DNA of 64,000 bases from Loktanella sp. GTDB lineage: Bacteria; Pseudomonadota; Alphaproteobacteria; Rhodobacterales; Rhodobacteraceae. The stretch is from positions 1 to 64,000 of the forward strand of contig JAIBDT010000006.1 in assembly GCA_024686085.1 (NCBI GenBank), written 5' to 3'. Positions 1 to 8,303 of this stretch are shown piece after piece. The translations under genes and the position numbers were made by a program. The notes below the pieces were generated by a model that made no database searches, had not been told where the DNA came from, and saw only the letters and a list, made by a program, of their open reading frames with translations. Numbering within the stretch: the stretch's first letter is position 1; every line of letters starts with the position of its first letter.

Positions 1-1
1 A

Positions 2-172
2 GAGCCAGTCTTTGGTATCACTTTCGATGGTGGTTTTGGGATGGCTGCAGACCTGCCCTTGTTTGATGTCGTGCCGCGCGCGACCCGTTCTGTGACCACA
101 TCGACAGGTGGCACGGCGCAGGTCGGTCCAAAGGCATCGTTCGGATCACTTTCTTCGGGTGGCCTTTACTAA
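2..172 (+). CDS. C-terminal fragment of upstream gene, probably penicillin-binding protein 1A (partial)
   Basis: Open frame from window start: EPVFGITFDGGFGMAADLPLFDVVPRATRSVTTSTGGTAQVGPKASFGSLSSGGLY*. The GGLY tail and position before prfB resemble mrcA in related genomes; only 56 aa are visible. Confidence 0.5.
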   Translation, partial: EPVFGITFDGGFGMAADLPLFDVVPRATRSVTTSTGGTAQVGPKASFGSLSSGGLY

Positions 173-219
173 CCGCTCTTGCTATCCACCCCCTTAGCCG
201 TTTTCCAGATAGGTGCCCT

Positions 220-1347
220 ATGCGCGCAGATACTCAAAACAACGTGGACGCGATTGAGAAATCGCTGAACCTGCTCGCGCAGCGGTTGGATTATGAAACA
301 GCCCCTTACCGCTTGGAAGAATTTAACGCCCGTGTTGAAGACCCGACTTTGTGGGATGACCCTGATGCGGCGCAAAAGTTGATGCGTGATCGTCAGGCAT
401 TGGTCGATGCGATGGGATCTTATGAAAGTATCCGTCAGGATTTGGCCGATAACATCGAGCTGATCGAATTGGGCGAGATGGAAGACGATACTGAAGTCGT
501 CGAAGAGGCCGAAGCCGCGTTGAAAAAACTAGCTACTCTGGCCGCTCAGAAAGAATTGGAAGCACTGCTAGATGGCGAGGCCGATGGCAACGATACATTC
601 CTTGAGATAAACTCTGGCGCGGGTGGCACGGAAAGCTGCGATTGGGCCAATATGCTAGCGCGGATGTATGTCCGCTGGGCCGAGAAAAAGGGTTACAAAG
701 TCGAATTGCAGTCCGAGACACCGGGCGAAGAGGCTGGCATCAAATCGGCCGCTTACAAGATCAGCGGTCAGAATGCCTATGGCTGGCTTAAGTCCGAAAG
801 CGGCGTTCATCGCCTTGTGCGGATTTCGCCATTTGATAGTGCTGCCAAGCGTCACACGTCGTTTACATCGGTGAAGGTTTACCCCGTTGTGGACGATGAC
901 ATTGATATTCAGGTTGAAGCCAAAGATATCCGCTTGGATACGTACCGTTCGTCAGGGGCTGGTGGACAGCACGTCAACACAACCGATTCCGCCGTGCGCA
1001 TCACGCACTTTCCGACAGGGATTGTGGTGACGAGTTCCGAGAAATCCCAGCACCAGAACCGTGATATCGCGATGAAGGCGCTGAAGTCCCGTTTGTATCA
1101 AATGGAGCTGGATAAGCGCTCGGCTATCGTCAACGACGTGCATGAAAATGCTGGCGACGCGGGTTGGGGCAACCAGATCCGGTCTTATGTTTTGCAGCCT
1201 TACCAGATGGTCAAAGATCTGCGCACCAACTACGAGACCTCGGATACCAAAGGCGTGCTTGATGGCGATCTTGACGGTTTTATGGCCGCGACATTGGCCT
1301 TGGCTGTGTCTGGTAAATCACGCGCTGACGCGCAGGGTGAAAACTAG
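220..1347 (+). CDS. prfB: Peptide chain release factor 2
   Basis: 375 aa with RF motif GAGGQHVNTTDSAVRITHFPTGI and typical RF2 N-terminus; single uninterrupted frame. Confidence 0.97.
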   Translation: MRADTQNNVDAIEKSLNLLAQRLDYETAPYRLEEFNARVEDPTLWDDPDAAQKLMRDRQALVDAMGSYESIRQDLADNIELIELGEMEDDTEVVEEAEAALKKLATLAAQKELEALLDGEADGNDTFLEINSGAGGTESCDWANMLARMYVRWAEKKGYKVELQSETPGEEAGIKSAAYKISGQNAYGWLKSESGVHRLVRISPFDSAAKRHTSFTSVKVYPVVDDDIDIQVEAKDIRLDTYRSSGAGGQHVNTTDSAVRITHFPTGIVVTSSEKSQHQNRDIAMKALKSRLYQMELDKRSAIVNDVHENAGDAGWGNQIRSYVLQPYQMVKDLRTNYETSDTKGVLDGDLDGFMAATLALAVSGKSRADAQGEN

Positions 1348-1354
1348 CTTTGGT

Positions 1355-1957
1355 CTAGTAGCCAAAGTCGGCCCACATGAAAAAGAGAAACGCTGCTACC
1401 GCAATGATCAAAACGGTCATGAAGATATGAATTGCTGCGTCTTTAAGGCTGTTGGCGGCGACTGATCTTGCAGTGTGCAGGGCGTTTTGGCGCGAAGGCG
1501 CGAGGTTTGGGCGTGCCGCTGGTCGCCATATCGCAAGATAAATGCGGTATCCGATGATGAACAGAAAGATCAAAATACCTACTTTTGACCCGAAACTGCC
1601 GTGTGCTGATGGCCCTGCGCGCATCATGAGTGAGACCAAAAGAATTGCGCCGCCGAAAACAATAAACGTCATTTTGCGGGTTGATTTCACAGGCGGCAGA
1701 TCGTCGTAGCCGTCCAAATGTCGCGACTTAGCTTGGCTATGACTGACAACTTCGCTGAGTGCGGAAAATACCAGTTTTACGGGGATGGCGTAAAAGATCA
1801 GTCCAAGGGCGACCCATTGAAACCGTGTCATGACATGAAACAGTGTCATTGCCAAAAAGCTGATTACCGCAAACATCAATTGCAGCATCACCGAGTATCT
1901 GTGGCCAGATGTATCGCGGAAAATGGCGTCGAGTTCGCTTTGGGGCTGTCGGAGCAT
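1355..1957 (-). CDS. Hypothetical multi-pass membrane protein
   Basis: About 200 aa with several hydrophobic segments (MLQLMFAVISFLAMTLFHV, IVFGGAILLVSLMM, GILIFLFIIGYRIYLAIW, IFMTVLIIAVAAFLFFMW). Start chosen at MLRQPQSELDAIF; a longer ORF extends to 2002. Confidence 0.75.
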   Translation of the reverse strand: MLRQPQSELDAIFRDTSGHRYSVMLQLMFAVISFLAMTLFHVMTRFQWVALGLIFYAIPVKLVFSALSEVVSHSQAKSRHLDGYDDLPPVKSTRKMTFIVFGGAILLVSLMMRAGPSAHGSFGSKVGILIFLFIIGYRIYLAIWRPAARPNLAPSRQNALHTARSVAANSLKDAAIHIFMTVLIIAVAAFLFFMWADFGY

Positions 1958-2470
1958 TAGTAAAGTCCTGCGATAAGGTTCACACAGCCCTAGGTCGCGC
2001 ATTTGGCAAAACTAAGACCAAGGCTAGTATGAATTAGGGCATGCGCGTTGCCGCAGCGATAATTCACAAAGGTATTTGCTCTTTGAACGACGAAAAAGCT
2101 GTCCATGTCGATCAACACTAGCCCTTTCTCTAGACAGGCGCGGGTCAGGGATTGCACGTCGTCAGTGTAAATTCGTTTGCGTGTTAGCAGTTCTCTGACT
2201 TGCTTGTACGAAAATCGAAAGCGTCCGTTGGCTTTACTGCCGAAGCCTTTGCCGAAAACGATACCAATCGTCTGGCCACGCGTTGGCCTTCAGTCACGTC
2301 CCACCCGTGTGATGATAGGGGCCGCTTTGTCGTTGAACACGATGCTTGCAGCCTCTATCGGGGTGTTTGTCGAAAGTCTCTGTTCGTTCATTGCTGACGA
2401 CTGTGACTGACATGGCGGGCCTTCTGTTTGTGTTAAGCCTCGCAATCCTTTTGATACCATGGTTGGTGTA

Positions 2471-2938
2471 ATGATGACGAAAATTGTAAAACCGAAACCT
2501 GACCTGCTTGTGATTGGATGGATGGAACATCTGGGCTTACCGACGCTTGGCGTTGAGCGACTGAAGGCCAAGATTGATACGGGCGCGCGGACCTCTGCGC
2601 TGGACGCGACCCATATCGAGACCTATCAAAAAGATGGTGCTGAGTGGGTCCGCTTTCAGGTAAAGGTGGACGAAGATCTGCCCGAGATTTGGATTGAAAC
2701 CCCCGTCTATGATCGCCGTCCAATCAAGAACACCAGCGGCGTGCCAGAAGAACGTATCGTCATTCGGACGTTGCTGCAACTTGGCGGGCAGTCATGGCCG
2801 ATCTCTGTCTCACTTGCGGATCGCAAGAACATGCGGTTCCCGATGATTGTTGGTCGCTCTGCACTGAAGAATAGAAATATTGCGGTGCACACGCGTCGCG
2901 CAAATCTGACCTCTGTCTCTGGCCAGAAACGCCGTTAA
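2471..2938 (+). CDS. RimB/ATP-dependent zinc protease family (retropepsin-like) protein
   Basis: VIGWMEHLGLPTLGVERLKAKIDTGARTSALDA is characteristic of the family; lies directly upstream of rimK. Start could be 2459, 2471 or 2474. Confidence 0.85.
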   Translation: MMTKIVKPKPDLLVIGWMEHLGLPTLGVERLKAKIDTGARTSALDATHIETYQKDGAEWVRFQVKVDEDLPEIWIETPVYDRRPIKNTSGVPEERIVIRTLLQLGGQSWPISVSLADRKNMRFPMIVGRSALKNRNIAVHTRRANLTSVSGQKRR

Positions 2939-2956
2939 GGCAGAAAGAGTTTTCAT

Positions 2957-3862
2957 ATGAAAATCGCTATGATGGCCCGAAATGCCAACCTTTATTCGCA
3001 CCAACGCCTGAAAGACGCCGCCGAAGCCCGCGGTCACGAGTTACATATTATCAATACGTTGCGCTGCTATATGAACATCGCCTCGCGTCGCCCAGAAATG
3101 TATTACAACGGTGAAAAGCTGGAAGGCTATGACGCTGTTATTCCGCGCATCGGTGCCTCTGTCACGTTCTACGGTTTGGCCGTGTTACGTCAGTTCGAGA
3201 TGATGGGCGTTTATCCCCTGAATGAAAGCGTGGCCATTGGCCGTAGTCGCGACAAGTTGCGGTCCATGCAGCTGCTTGCGCGTGATGGCATCGGCTTGCC
3301 CGTGACCACATTTGCCCATGATCCAAAGCAAACCGACGAGGTGCTGAAACTTGCAGGTGGCGCGCCGATCGTGATAAAATTGCTGGAAGGCACGCAGGGC
3401 CTTGGTGTTGTCCTTGCTGATACTGACCGGTCTGCTGTGTCTGTAGTCGAGGCGTTCCGCGCGTCTGGCGTCAATATTCTGCTTCAAGAGTTCATCAAGG
3501 AATCGAGCGGCACAGACATTCGCGCCATTGTTGTCGGTGGCAAGGTGATCGCCGCGATGAAGCGCTCGGGGGCGAAGGACGATTTCCGCTCGAACTTGCA
3601 CCGAGGTGGGTCGGCTGAGGTGATCAAGCTTTCCCCCGAAGAACGCTCGACGGCGATCCGTGCGGCCAAATCAATGGGCCTGAATGTCTGCGGTGTCGAT
3701 ATGCTGCGGTCCAACCACGGTCCGGTGGTCATGGAGGTCAACTCTTCCCCCGGTTTGGAGGGCGTGGAAAAGGCCACAGGCCTAGACGTTGCCGGCAAGA
3801 TCATCGACTACCTTGAGAAAAGCGCCGTCAAAGGCAACACCAAGACAAAGGGCAAAGGCTAA
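2957..3862 (+). CDS. rimK: Ribosomal protein S6--L-glutamate ligase / RimK-type ATP-grasp ligase
   Basis: [41 protein letters not shown]... with ATP-grasp motifs ([33 protein letters not shown]). Confidence 0.95.
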   Translation: MKIAMMARNANLYSHQRLKDAAEARGHELHIINTLRCYMNIASRRPEMYYNGEKLEGYDAVIPRIGASVTFYGLAVLRQFEMMGVYPLNESVAIGRSRDKLRSMQLLARDGIGLPVTTFAHDPKQTDEVLKLAGGAPIVIKLLEGTQGLGVVLADTDRSAVSVVEAFRASGVNILLQEFIKESSGTDIRAIVVGGKVIAAMKRSGAKDDFRSNLHRGGSAEVIKLSPEERSTAIRAAKSMGLNVCGVDMLRSNHGPVVMEVNSSPGLEGVEKATGLDVAGKIIDYLEKSAVKGNTKTKGKG

Positions 3863-4908
3863 TGCCGAAAAACCGCGCAGCGTTTAAATTCGGTGGTGCC
3901 ACGATTGCCGCCGGAACACGGCAGACCGTTGATCTTCCAGTCAGCGTGCTGTCCGATCACACGCCAGTGGCCATGTCGGTCCATGTGATTCATGGCAAGG
4001 TCGATGGTCCCACGATGTTTGTCAGCGCGGGTATTCACGGCGACGAGGTGATTGGCGTCGAGATCGTGCGCCGCCTGTTGCGCGCATCCAACCTGAAATC
4101 TGTGCGCGGCACCTTGATTGTAATCCCGATTGTAAATGCCTTTGGGTTCATCAACCATTCGCGCTATTTACCTGACCGCCGTGATTTGAATCGCATGTTT
4201 CCGGGCACGGCGGGCGGGTCGCTTGCGTCCCGTTTGGCCCATTTGTTCCTGAACGAGATTGTCGCCCGCTGTGATCTTGGTATTGATCTCCATTCTGCCG
4301 CGATACACCGCACGAACCTGCCGCAGGTCCGTATTTCGCCTGACAATAAATATACGGCTGAATTGGCCGAGGTTTTCGGCGCGCCAGTGATTTTGCAGTC
4401 GCCCTTGCGCGAAGGATCACTGCGCGGGGCAGCCAAGGATATTGGCAAGGATGTTTTGCTGTTCGAGGCTGGCGAAGGTTTGCGGTTTGACGAGATGTCG
4501 GTGCGGGCAGGGGTTGCGGGTATTTTGCGGGTCATGCGCCACATCGGCATGGTCTCTGGGCGTGGGATCGCAAAGCCAAATGGCACGCCGCAATATTGTG
4601 GCTCTAGCAAATGGCTCCGTGCGCCTGCGGGCGGCTTGATCCGCACGTTCCGTGCAGATGGTGACGTTGTAGCCCAAGGGGATGTGATGGCCGTTGTGGC
4701 CGACCCATTTGGCGAGCAGGAAATGGAAATTCTGGCCCCGTTTGACGGGATCGTGGTCGGCCGCGCCGTGATGCCTGTTGTCAACGAGGGCGACGCGGTT
4801 TTCCACCTTGCACGAGTCAAGTCGATGGCGAACGCGGAGGGGGCGGTTGAAGATTTAAGCGATCAACTGGCCGACGATCCGTTGTTTGACGAAGACGAGA
4901 TCATCTAA
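3862..4908 (+). CDS. Succinylglutamate desuccinylase/aspartoacylase family protein
   Basis: Zn-binding motifs GIHGDEVIG and DLHS; start overlaps rimK stop (TAATG). Confidence 0.9.
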   Translation: MPKNRAAFKFGGATIAAGTRQTVDLPVSVLSDHTPVAMSVHVIHGKVDGPTMFVSAGIHGDEVIGVEIVRRLLRASNLKSVRGTLIVIPIVNAFGFINHSRYLPDRRDLNRMFPGTAGGSLASRLAHLFLNEIVARCDLGIDLHSAAIHRTNLPQVRISPDNKYTAELAEVFGAPVILQSPLREGSLRGAAKDIGKDVLLFEAGEGLRFDEMSVRAGVAGILRVMRHIGMVSGRGIAKPNGTPQYCGSSKWLRAPAGGLIRTFRADGDVVAQGDVMAVVADPFGEQEMEILAPFDGIVVGRAVMPVVNEGDAVFHLARVKSMANAEGAVEDLSDQLADDPLFDEDEII

Positions 4909-4929
4909 ACCTAAAACCAATCAGACATG

Positions 4930-4964
4930 AAAAAAGCTGCGCCGAGATATCAGCGCAGCTTTTT
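4930..4964. terminator. Bidirectional rho-independent terminator
   Basis: AAAAAAGCTGCGC-loop-GCGCAGCTTTTT between convergent genes. Confidence 0.9.
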
Positions 4965-4983
4965 GTCTTTTCGAATCGTAAAC

Positions 4984-5472
4984 TTAGCTTTTCGCGTCAG
5001 TCGCTGGCATCTTGGCTTTGCCGCCTGTACCAGTCGTCAATGGATCGTCCTGACGCTGCACGGACCCTTCAAAGTGGGCGCCGCTTTCAATCGCGATTGT
5101 CTTGTGGATGATGTCACCCTCAACACGCGCTGTGGATGTCAGGCGGACCTTCAGGCCACGCACGCGACCAATGACGCGACCGTTGACGACAACATCGTCT
5201 GCAATCACTTCACCGCGTACTGTGGCGCCCTCACCAACGGTCAGTAGATGCGCACGAATGTCGCCGTCTACTTGGCCCTCGATCTGGATGTCGCCAGTTG
5301 TCTTAAGGTTGCCCGTTACCAAAAGGTCCGAAGACAGCACGGATGCGGCTGGCTTTGCTTTTGGTGCGGATGCCTTAAAGTCTGGGGCAGGCGCAGATGG
5401 CTTTGCCGCAGGCATTGTTGGTGTTTCATCGGCCTTTGGGCCTGGCTCATTGATTTTGGATTTAGAAAACAT
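4984..5472 (-). CDS. Bactofilin family cytoskeletal protein
   Basis: Repetitive beta-helix pattern VTGNLKTTGDIQIEGQVDGDIRAHLLTVGEGATVRGEVIADDVVVNGRVIGRVRG. Confidence 0.93.
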   Translation of the reverse strand: MFSKSKINEPGPKADETPTMPAAKPSAPAPDFKASAPKAKPAASVLSSDLLVTGNLKTTGDIQIEGQVDGDIRAHLLTVGEGATVRGEVIADDVVVNGRVIGRVRGLKVRLTSTARVEGDIIHKTIAIESGAHFEGSVQRQDDPLTTGTGGKAKMPATDAKS

Positions 5473-6865
5473 CTTGTCCAGCTCTTATGTAAATCATTGG
5501 GTTAACAGGTGCGCCACCGACGCGGACCTCGTAGTGTAGATGGGGTCCGGTGGACCGGCCTGAGTTGCCCATATCACCAATTCGCTGCCCGCGCGAGACC
5601 CTTTGACCAACAGACACTTTCATCGCGTTTAAGTGGGCGTAGCGAGTCTCGATGCCAAACTCGTGTTGGATCTTGATCAAACGGCCATAGCCAGAAGACC
5701 AACCAGCGTGGACGACAACGCCGTCAGCGGTTGCATAAATGGGTGTGCCGATCGGACCGGCAAAGTCAGTGCCTGCGTGCAGGCGGCCCCAACGCTGGCC
5801 AAAACCAGAGGTAAAGCGGTAGTTGGATTTCACTGGAATATCGAATGGCGCACGTTCTGCAGCGATTCGGTACAGATTGATGCGGTCCATGCGGTTCAGA
5901 ATGCCGTTTGCACGCTCTGCATCAGGATCAGGCGCACCGCCCTTGGTCGAAAATTGCAGCGGGGTCAGCGGACCGCCGGTGCCAGAATATCCGCGACGCA
6001 CTGCAGATAGCAGGCTGTCAGGGTTCAGACCTGCTTGGCGGAACATTTTGTCCAGCGGTTCGACAGACACCAACATCGCTTCTTCAAGCTGACGGAAAAT
6101 CTCGTCGTTCTTTTCTTCAAGTAGGCGCAGTTCAAGTTCCATCTCGGCTGCGTGATCCAGCGCAAAGGCGGCGTCGGCTGCGATTAGGTCGCGCTCGGCG
6201 GCTGTTTCGCGCAGGGCATCTGCCAATAGGTTCACGGTGCCTGTGGCTTCCGTGGTCAAAGCGCCAGCATTCGCCGCCGCACCATCCGCAGAAAGGGCCG
6301 CAACCTGATCGCGGGCAAGTTCGCGATCTTTCATCGTGTCACGCAATGTGGATTGCACGACCTCGAGACCGGTTTCGAGCTCGCGGCGCTTGTCTTCGGT
6401 GTTAAGCAGTTCTGACTGCATGATCGAAATTTGTTCCAGCGCAGAATTAAAGCGGCGTTGCGCTGCAACGGCTTCCTCGGCACGGATATCACGTTCGGAT
6501 GACAGCGAATTGAGACGCTGTTCATAAATCATCTGGTCGCGTTGGGCTTGGGCGCGGAAATTGCCGGCGCCGATGCTGTCCATGAGCAAGATCGCAGTTG
6601 CGATAATCGTCCAACCGACCACAGCCGTACCGCCAGCCCATGCAACAAATTGCGTTTCAGGCGTCAAGCGGATGAACCGTGTTTCGTTGTCAGAGCGCAA
6701 AAACAGCCGTTTCTCTGGGAAATGGCGTTCGAACCACGCATGTACGCGCTTGGTCAATCGTGTTCTCAAAGGTATCGTCCTTGTCCCGTCCCATTTCACG
6801 GCGGGTCCCCACACCCATTCATGCCGCCCCTTGCTGTTAAACAGCCCGGACCAATCCCGCAACAT
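5462..6865 (-). CDS. M23 family metallopeptidase with N-terminal TM and coiled coil
   Basis: C-terminal LytM/M23 domain (HAGTDFAGPIGTPIYATADGVVVHAGWSSGYGRLIKIQHEFGIETRYAHL...GPHLHYEVRVGGAPVNP). True start may lie downstream of 6865. Confidence 0.93.
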   Translation of the reverse strand: MLRDWSGLFNSKGRHEWVWGPAVKWDGTRTIPLRTRLTKRVHAWFERHFPEKRLFLRSDNETRFIRLTPETQFVAWAGGTAVVGWTIIATAILLMDSIGAGNFRAQAQRDQMIYEQRLNSLSSERDIRAEEAVAAQRRFNSALEQISIMQSELLNTEDKRRELETGLEVVQSTLRDTMKDRELARDQVAALSADGAAANAGALTTEATGTVNLLADALRETAAERDLIAADAAFALDHAAEMELELRLLEEKNDEIFRQLEEAMLVSVEPLDKMFRQAGLNPDSLLSAVRRGYSGTGGPLTPLQFSTKGGAPDPDAERANGILNRMDRINLYRIAAERAPFDIPVKSNYRFTSGFGQRWGRLHAGTDFAGPIGTPIYATADGVVVHAGWSSGYGRLIKIQHEFGIETRYAHLNAMKVSVGQRVSRGQRIGDMGNSGRSTGPHLHYEVRVGGAPVNPMIYIRAGQDVF

Positions 6866-6935
6866 TTTCGGGGCGTCATTTACGAATTTTTCATGAATTT
6901 CCGCGCTTTAGGCGTCTTACCGCCGACGATTCTGG

Positions 6936-7754
6936 TTAATTTCCAGGTTTTCCGCCTGCAAGAGGCCAATAAAAGTCCGGTGGAATGCCTGCTTCGGCCC
7001 GTTTTTCCTCGTTAAAAGGGGGTTTCAGGTCAGAATGAAAGTATTTCCGCACGAGGTTGTGAAAGACGCCCGTTGGGTCAAGATCATGGCGTCCGCAAAG
7101 AAAATGGAACCACTTTGATCCATAGGCAACGTGATGGACTTCTTCTGCATAGATAATATCTAGCGCTTCAACGGTTTGCTTGTCCTTGGCCTGCTGAAAT
7201 AGCTTGATCATGCCGGGTGTCACGTCCAGCCCACGCGCCTCAAGGACCATGGGTACAACTGCGAGCCTGCCCATAAAGTCTTGCGCCGTGTCTTCGGCGG
7301 CCCGCCACATGCCTGCGTGCGCATCAAGCGCGCCATAGTAGCTGTGATGCGCTTCAAGTCTGTCGCACAACAGATTGAAATGTTTGGATTCTTCATCCGC
7401 TGCTTTGACCCAGTCGTCGAAATACCCAATCGGCATTGGCACATCGGCAAATCGTGCGATTATGTCCCAATGCAGATCAACAGCGTTCAATTCGATATGC
7501 GCGACCGCGTGTAAGATCGCGACCCGCCCCTCAACCGTACCGGGCTTGCGGCGCGGCACGTCGCGCGGGTTTAGCAGCGCCGGCTTGTCTGGACGGGCCG
7601 GAAAGTCCGGCGGTGCGACATTGCCGATCTCTGGGCTTTGGTCTGCAGCGCGCGCGGCTTGCCATTGCGCTGCATATTTGCGCGAAAGCGCCGTTTTGGC
7701 CCGACCATCGGCAGTGGTCAGGACATCGACTGCCATTTGCGTCAGCGAAATCAT
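6936..7754 (-). CDS. DUF455 / ferritin-like domain protein
   Basis: GTVEGRVAILHAVAHIELNAVDLHWD...EEVHHVAYGSKWFHFLC ferritin-like helices. Start MISLTQMAVDVL overlaps bcp stop by 4 nt. Confidence 0.88.
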   Translation of the reverse strand: MISLTQMAVDVLTTADGRAKTALSRKYAAQWQAARAADQSPEIGNVAPPDFPARPDKPALLNPRDVPRRKPGTVEGRVAILHAVAHIELNAVDLHWDIIARFADVPMPIGYFDDWVKAADEESKHFNLLCDRLEAHHSYYGALDAHAGMWRAAEDTAQDFMGRLAVVPMVLEARGLDVTPGMIKLFQQAKDKQTVEALDIIYAEEVHHVAYGSKWFHFLCGRHDLDPTGVFHNLVRKYFHSDLKPPFNEEKRAEAGIPPDFYWPLAGGKPGN

Positions 7755-8218
7755 GTGCTTTGCACCGTGTCCAAAACAGCCTCGACGTGGCCCGCGACTT
7801 TTACTTTGCGCCAAATCTGCGCGATATTCCCGTCGGTTCCGATCAAAAAGGTTGCGCGCTCAATACCCATGTAGGTCTTGCCATACATCGACTTTTCGAC
7901 CCAAACGCCAAAGCGTTCGCAAACATCGCCATCCTCATCGGACAGCAGCGGGATGCCGAGGCTGTGTTTTGCAACGAATTTGTCGTGCTTTTTGACAGTG
8001 TCTTTCGAGACCCCATAGATCACGGCACCCGCATCTTGGAAGGCTTGCACGTTTTCGGTAAACCCGATCGCCTCTTTGGTGCAGCCAGAGGTGTCATCAC
8101 GCGGATAGAAATAAAGCACAATTTGCTGGCCCTTCAGATCACCAAGGTTCACCATCTCGCCGCCATCGCGGGGCAGGGTCACTGTGGGGGCTGGATCGCC
8201 GATTTTTAGATCACTCAT
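7751..8218 (-). CDS. bcp: Peroxiredoxin / thioredoxin-dependent thiol peroxidase
   Basis: MSDLKIGDPAPTVTLPRDGGEMVNLGDLKGQQIVLYFYPRDDTSGCTKEAIGF, AhpC/TSA Cys motif. Confidence 0.95.
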   Translation of the reverse strand: MSDLKIGDPAPTVTLPRDGGEMVNLGDLKGQQIVLYFYPRDDTSGCTKEAIGFTENVQAFQDAGAVIYGVSKDTVKKHDKFVAKHSLGIPLLSDEDGDVCERFGVWVEKSMYGKTYMGIERATFLIGTDGNIAQIWRKVKVAGHVEAVLDTVQST

Positions 8219-8303
8219 GTCATTTCTTCCCATTGTATAAACTTGGTTGTTTTGTTTTAGCCCAACTCGGGCAAAGATAAAGAGCGACGGCAACAGGCAG
8301 CGT

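Noticed and set aside
220-320. Programmed +1 frameshift in prfB as in E. coli
   Set aside because: The RF2 frame is continuous from the start codon with no early in-frame TGA, so no frameshift is needed.
533-1143. Multiple overlapping minus/plus ORFs within prfB (and similar shadow ORFs throughout the window)
   Set aside because: They lie antisense or out of frame inside strongly recognised genes in GC-rich sequence and show no recognisable family.
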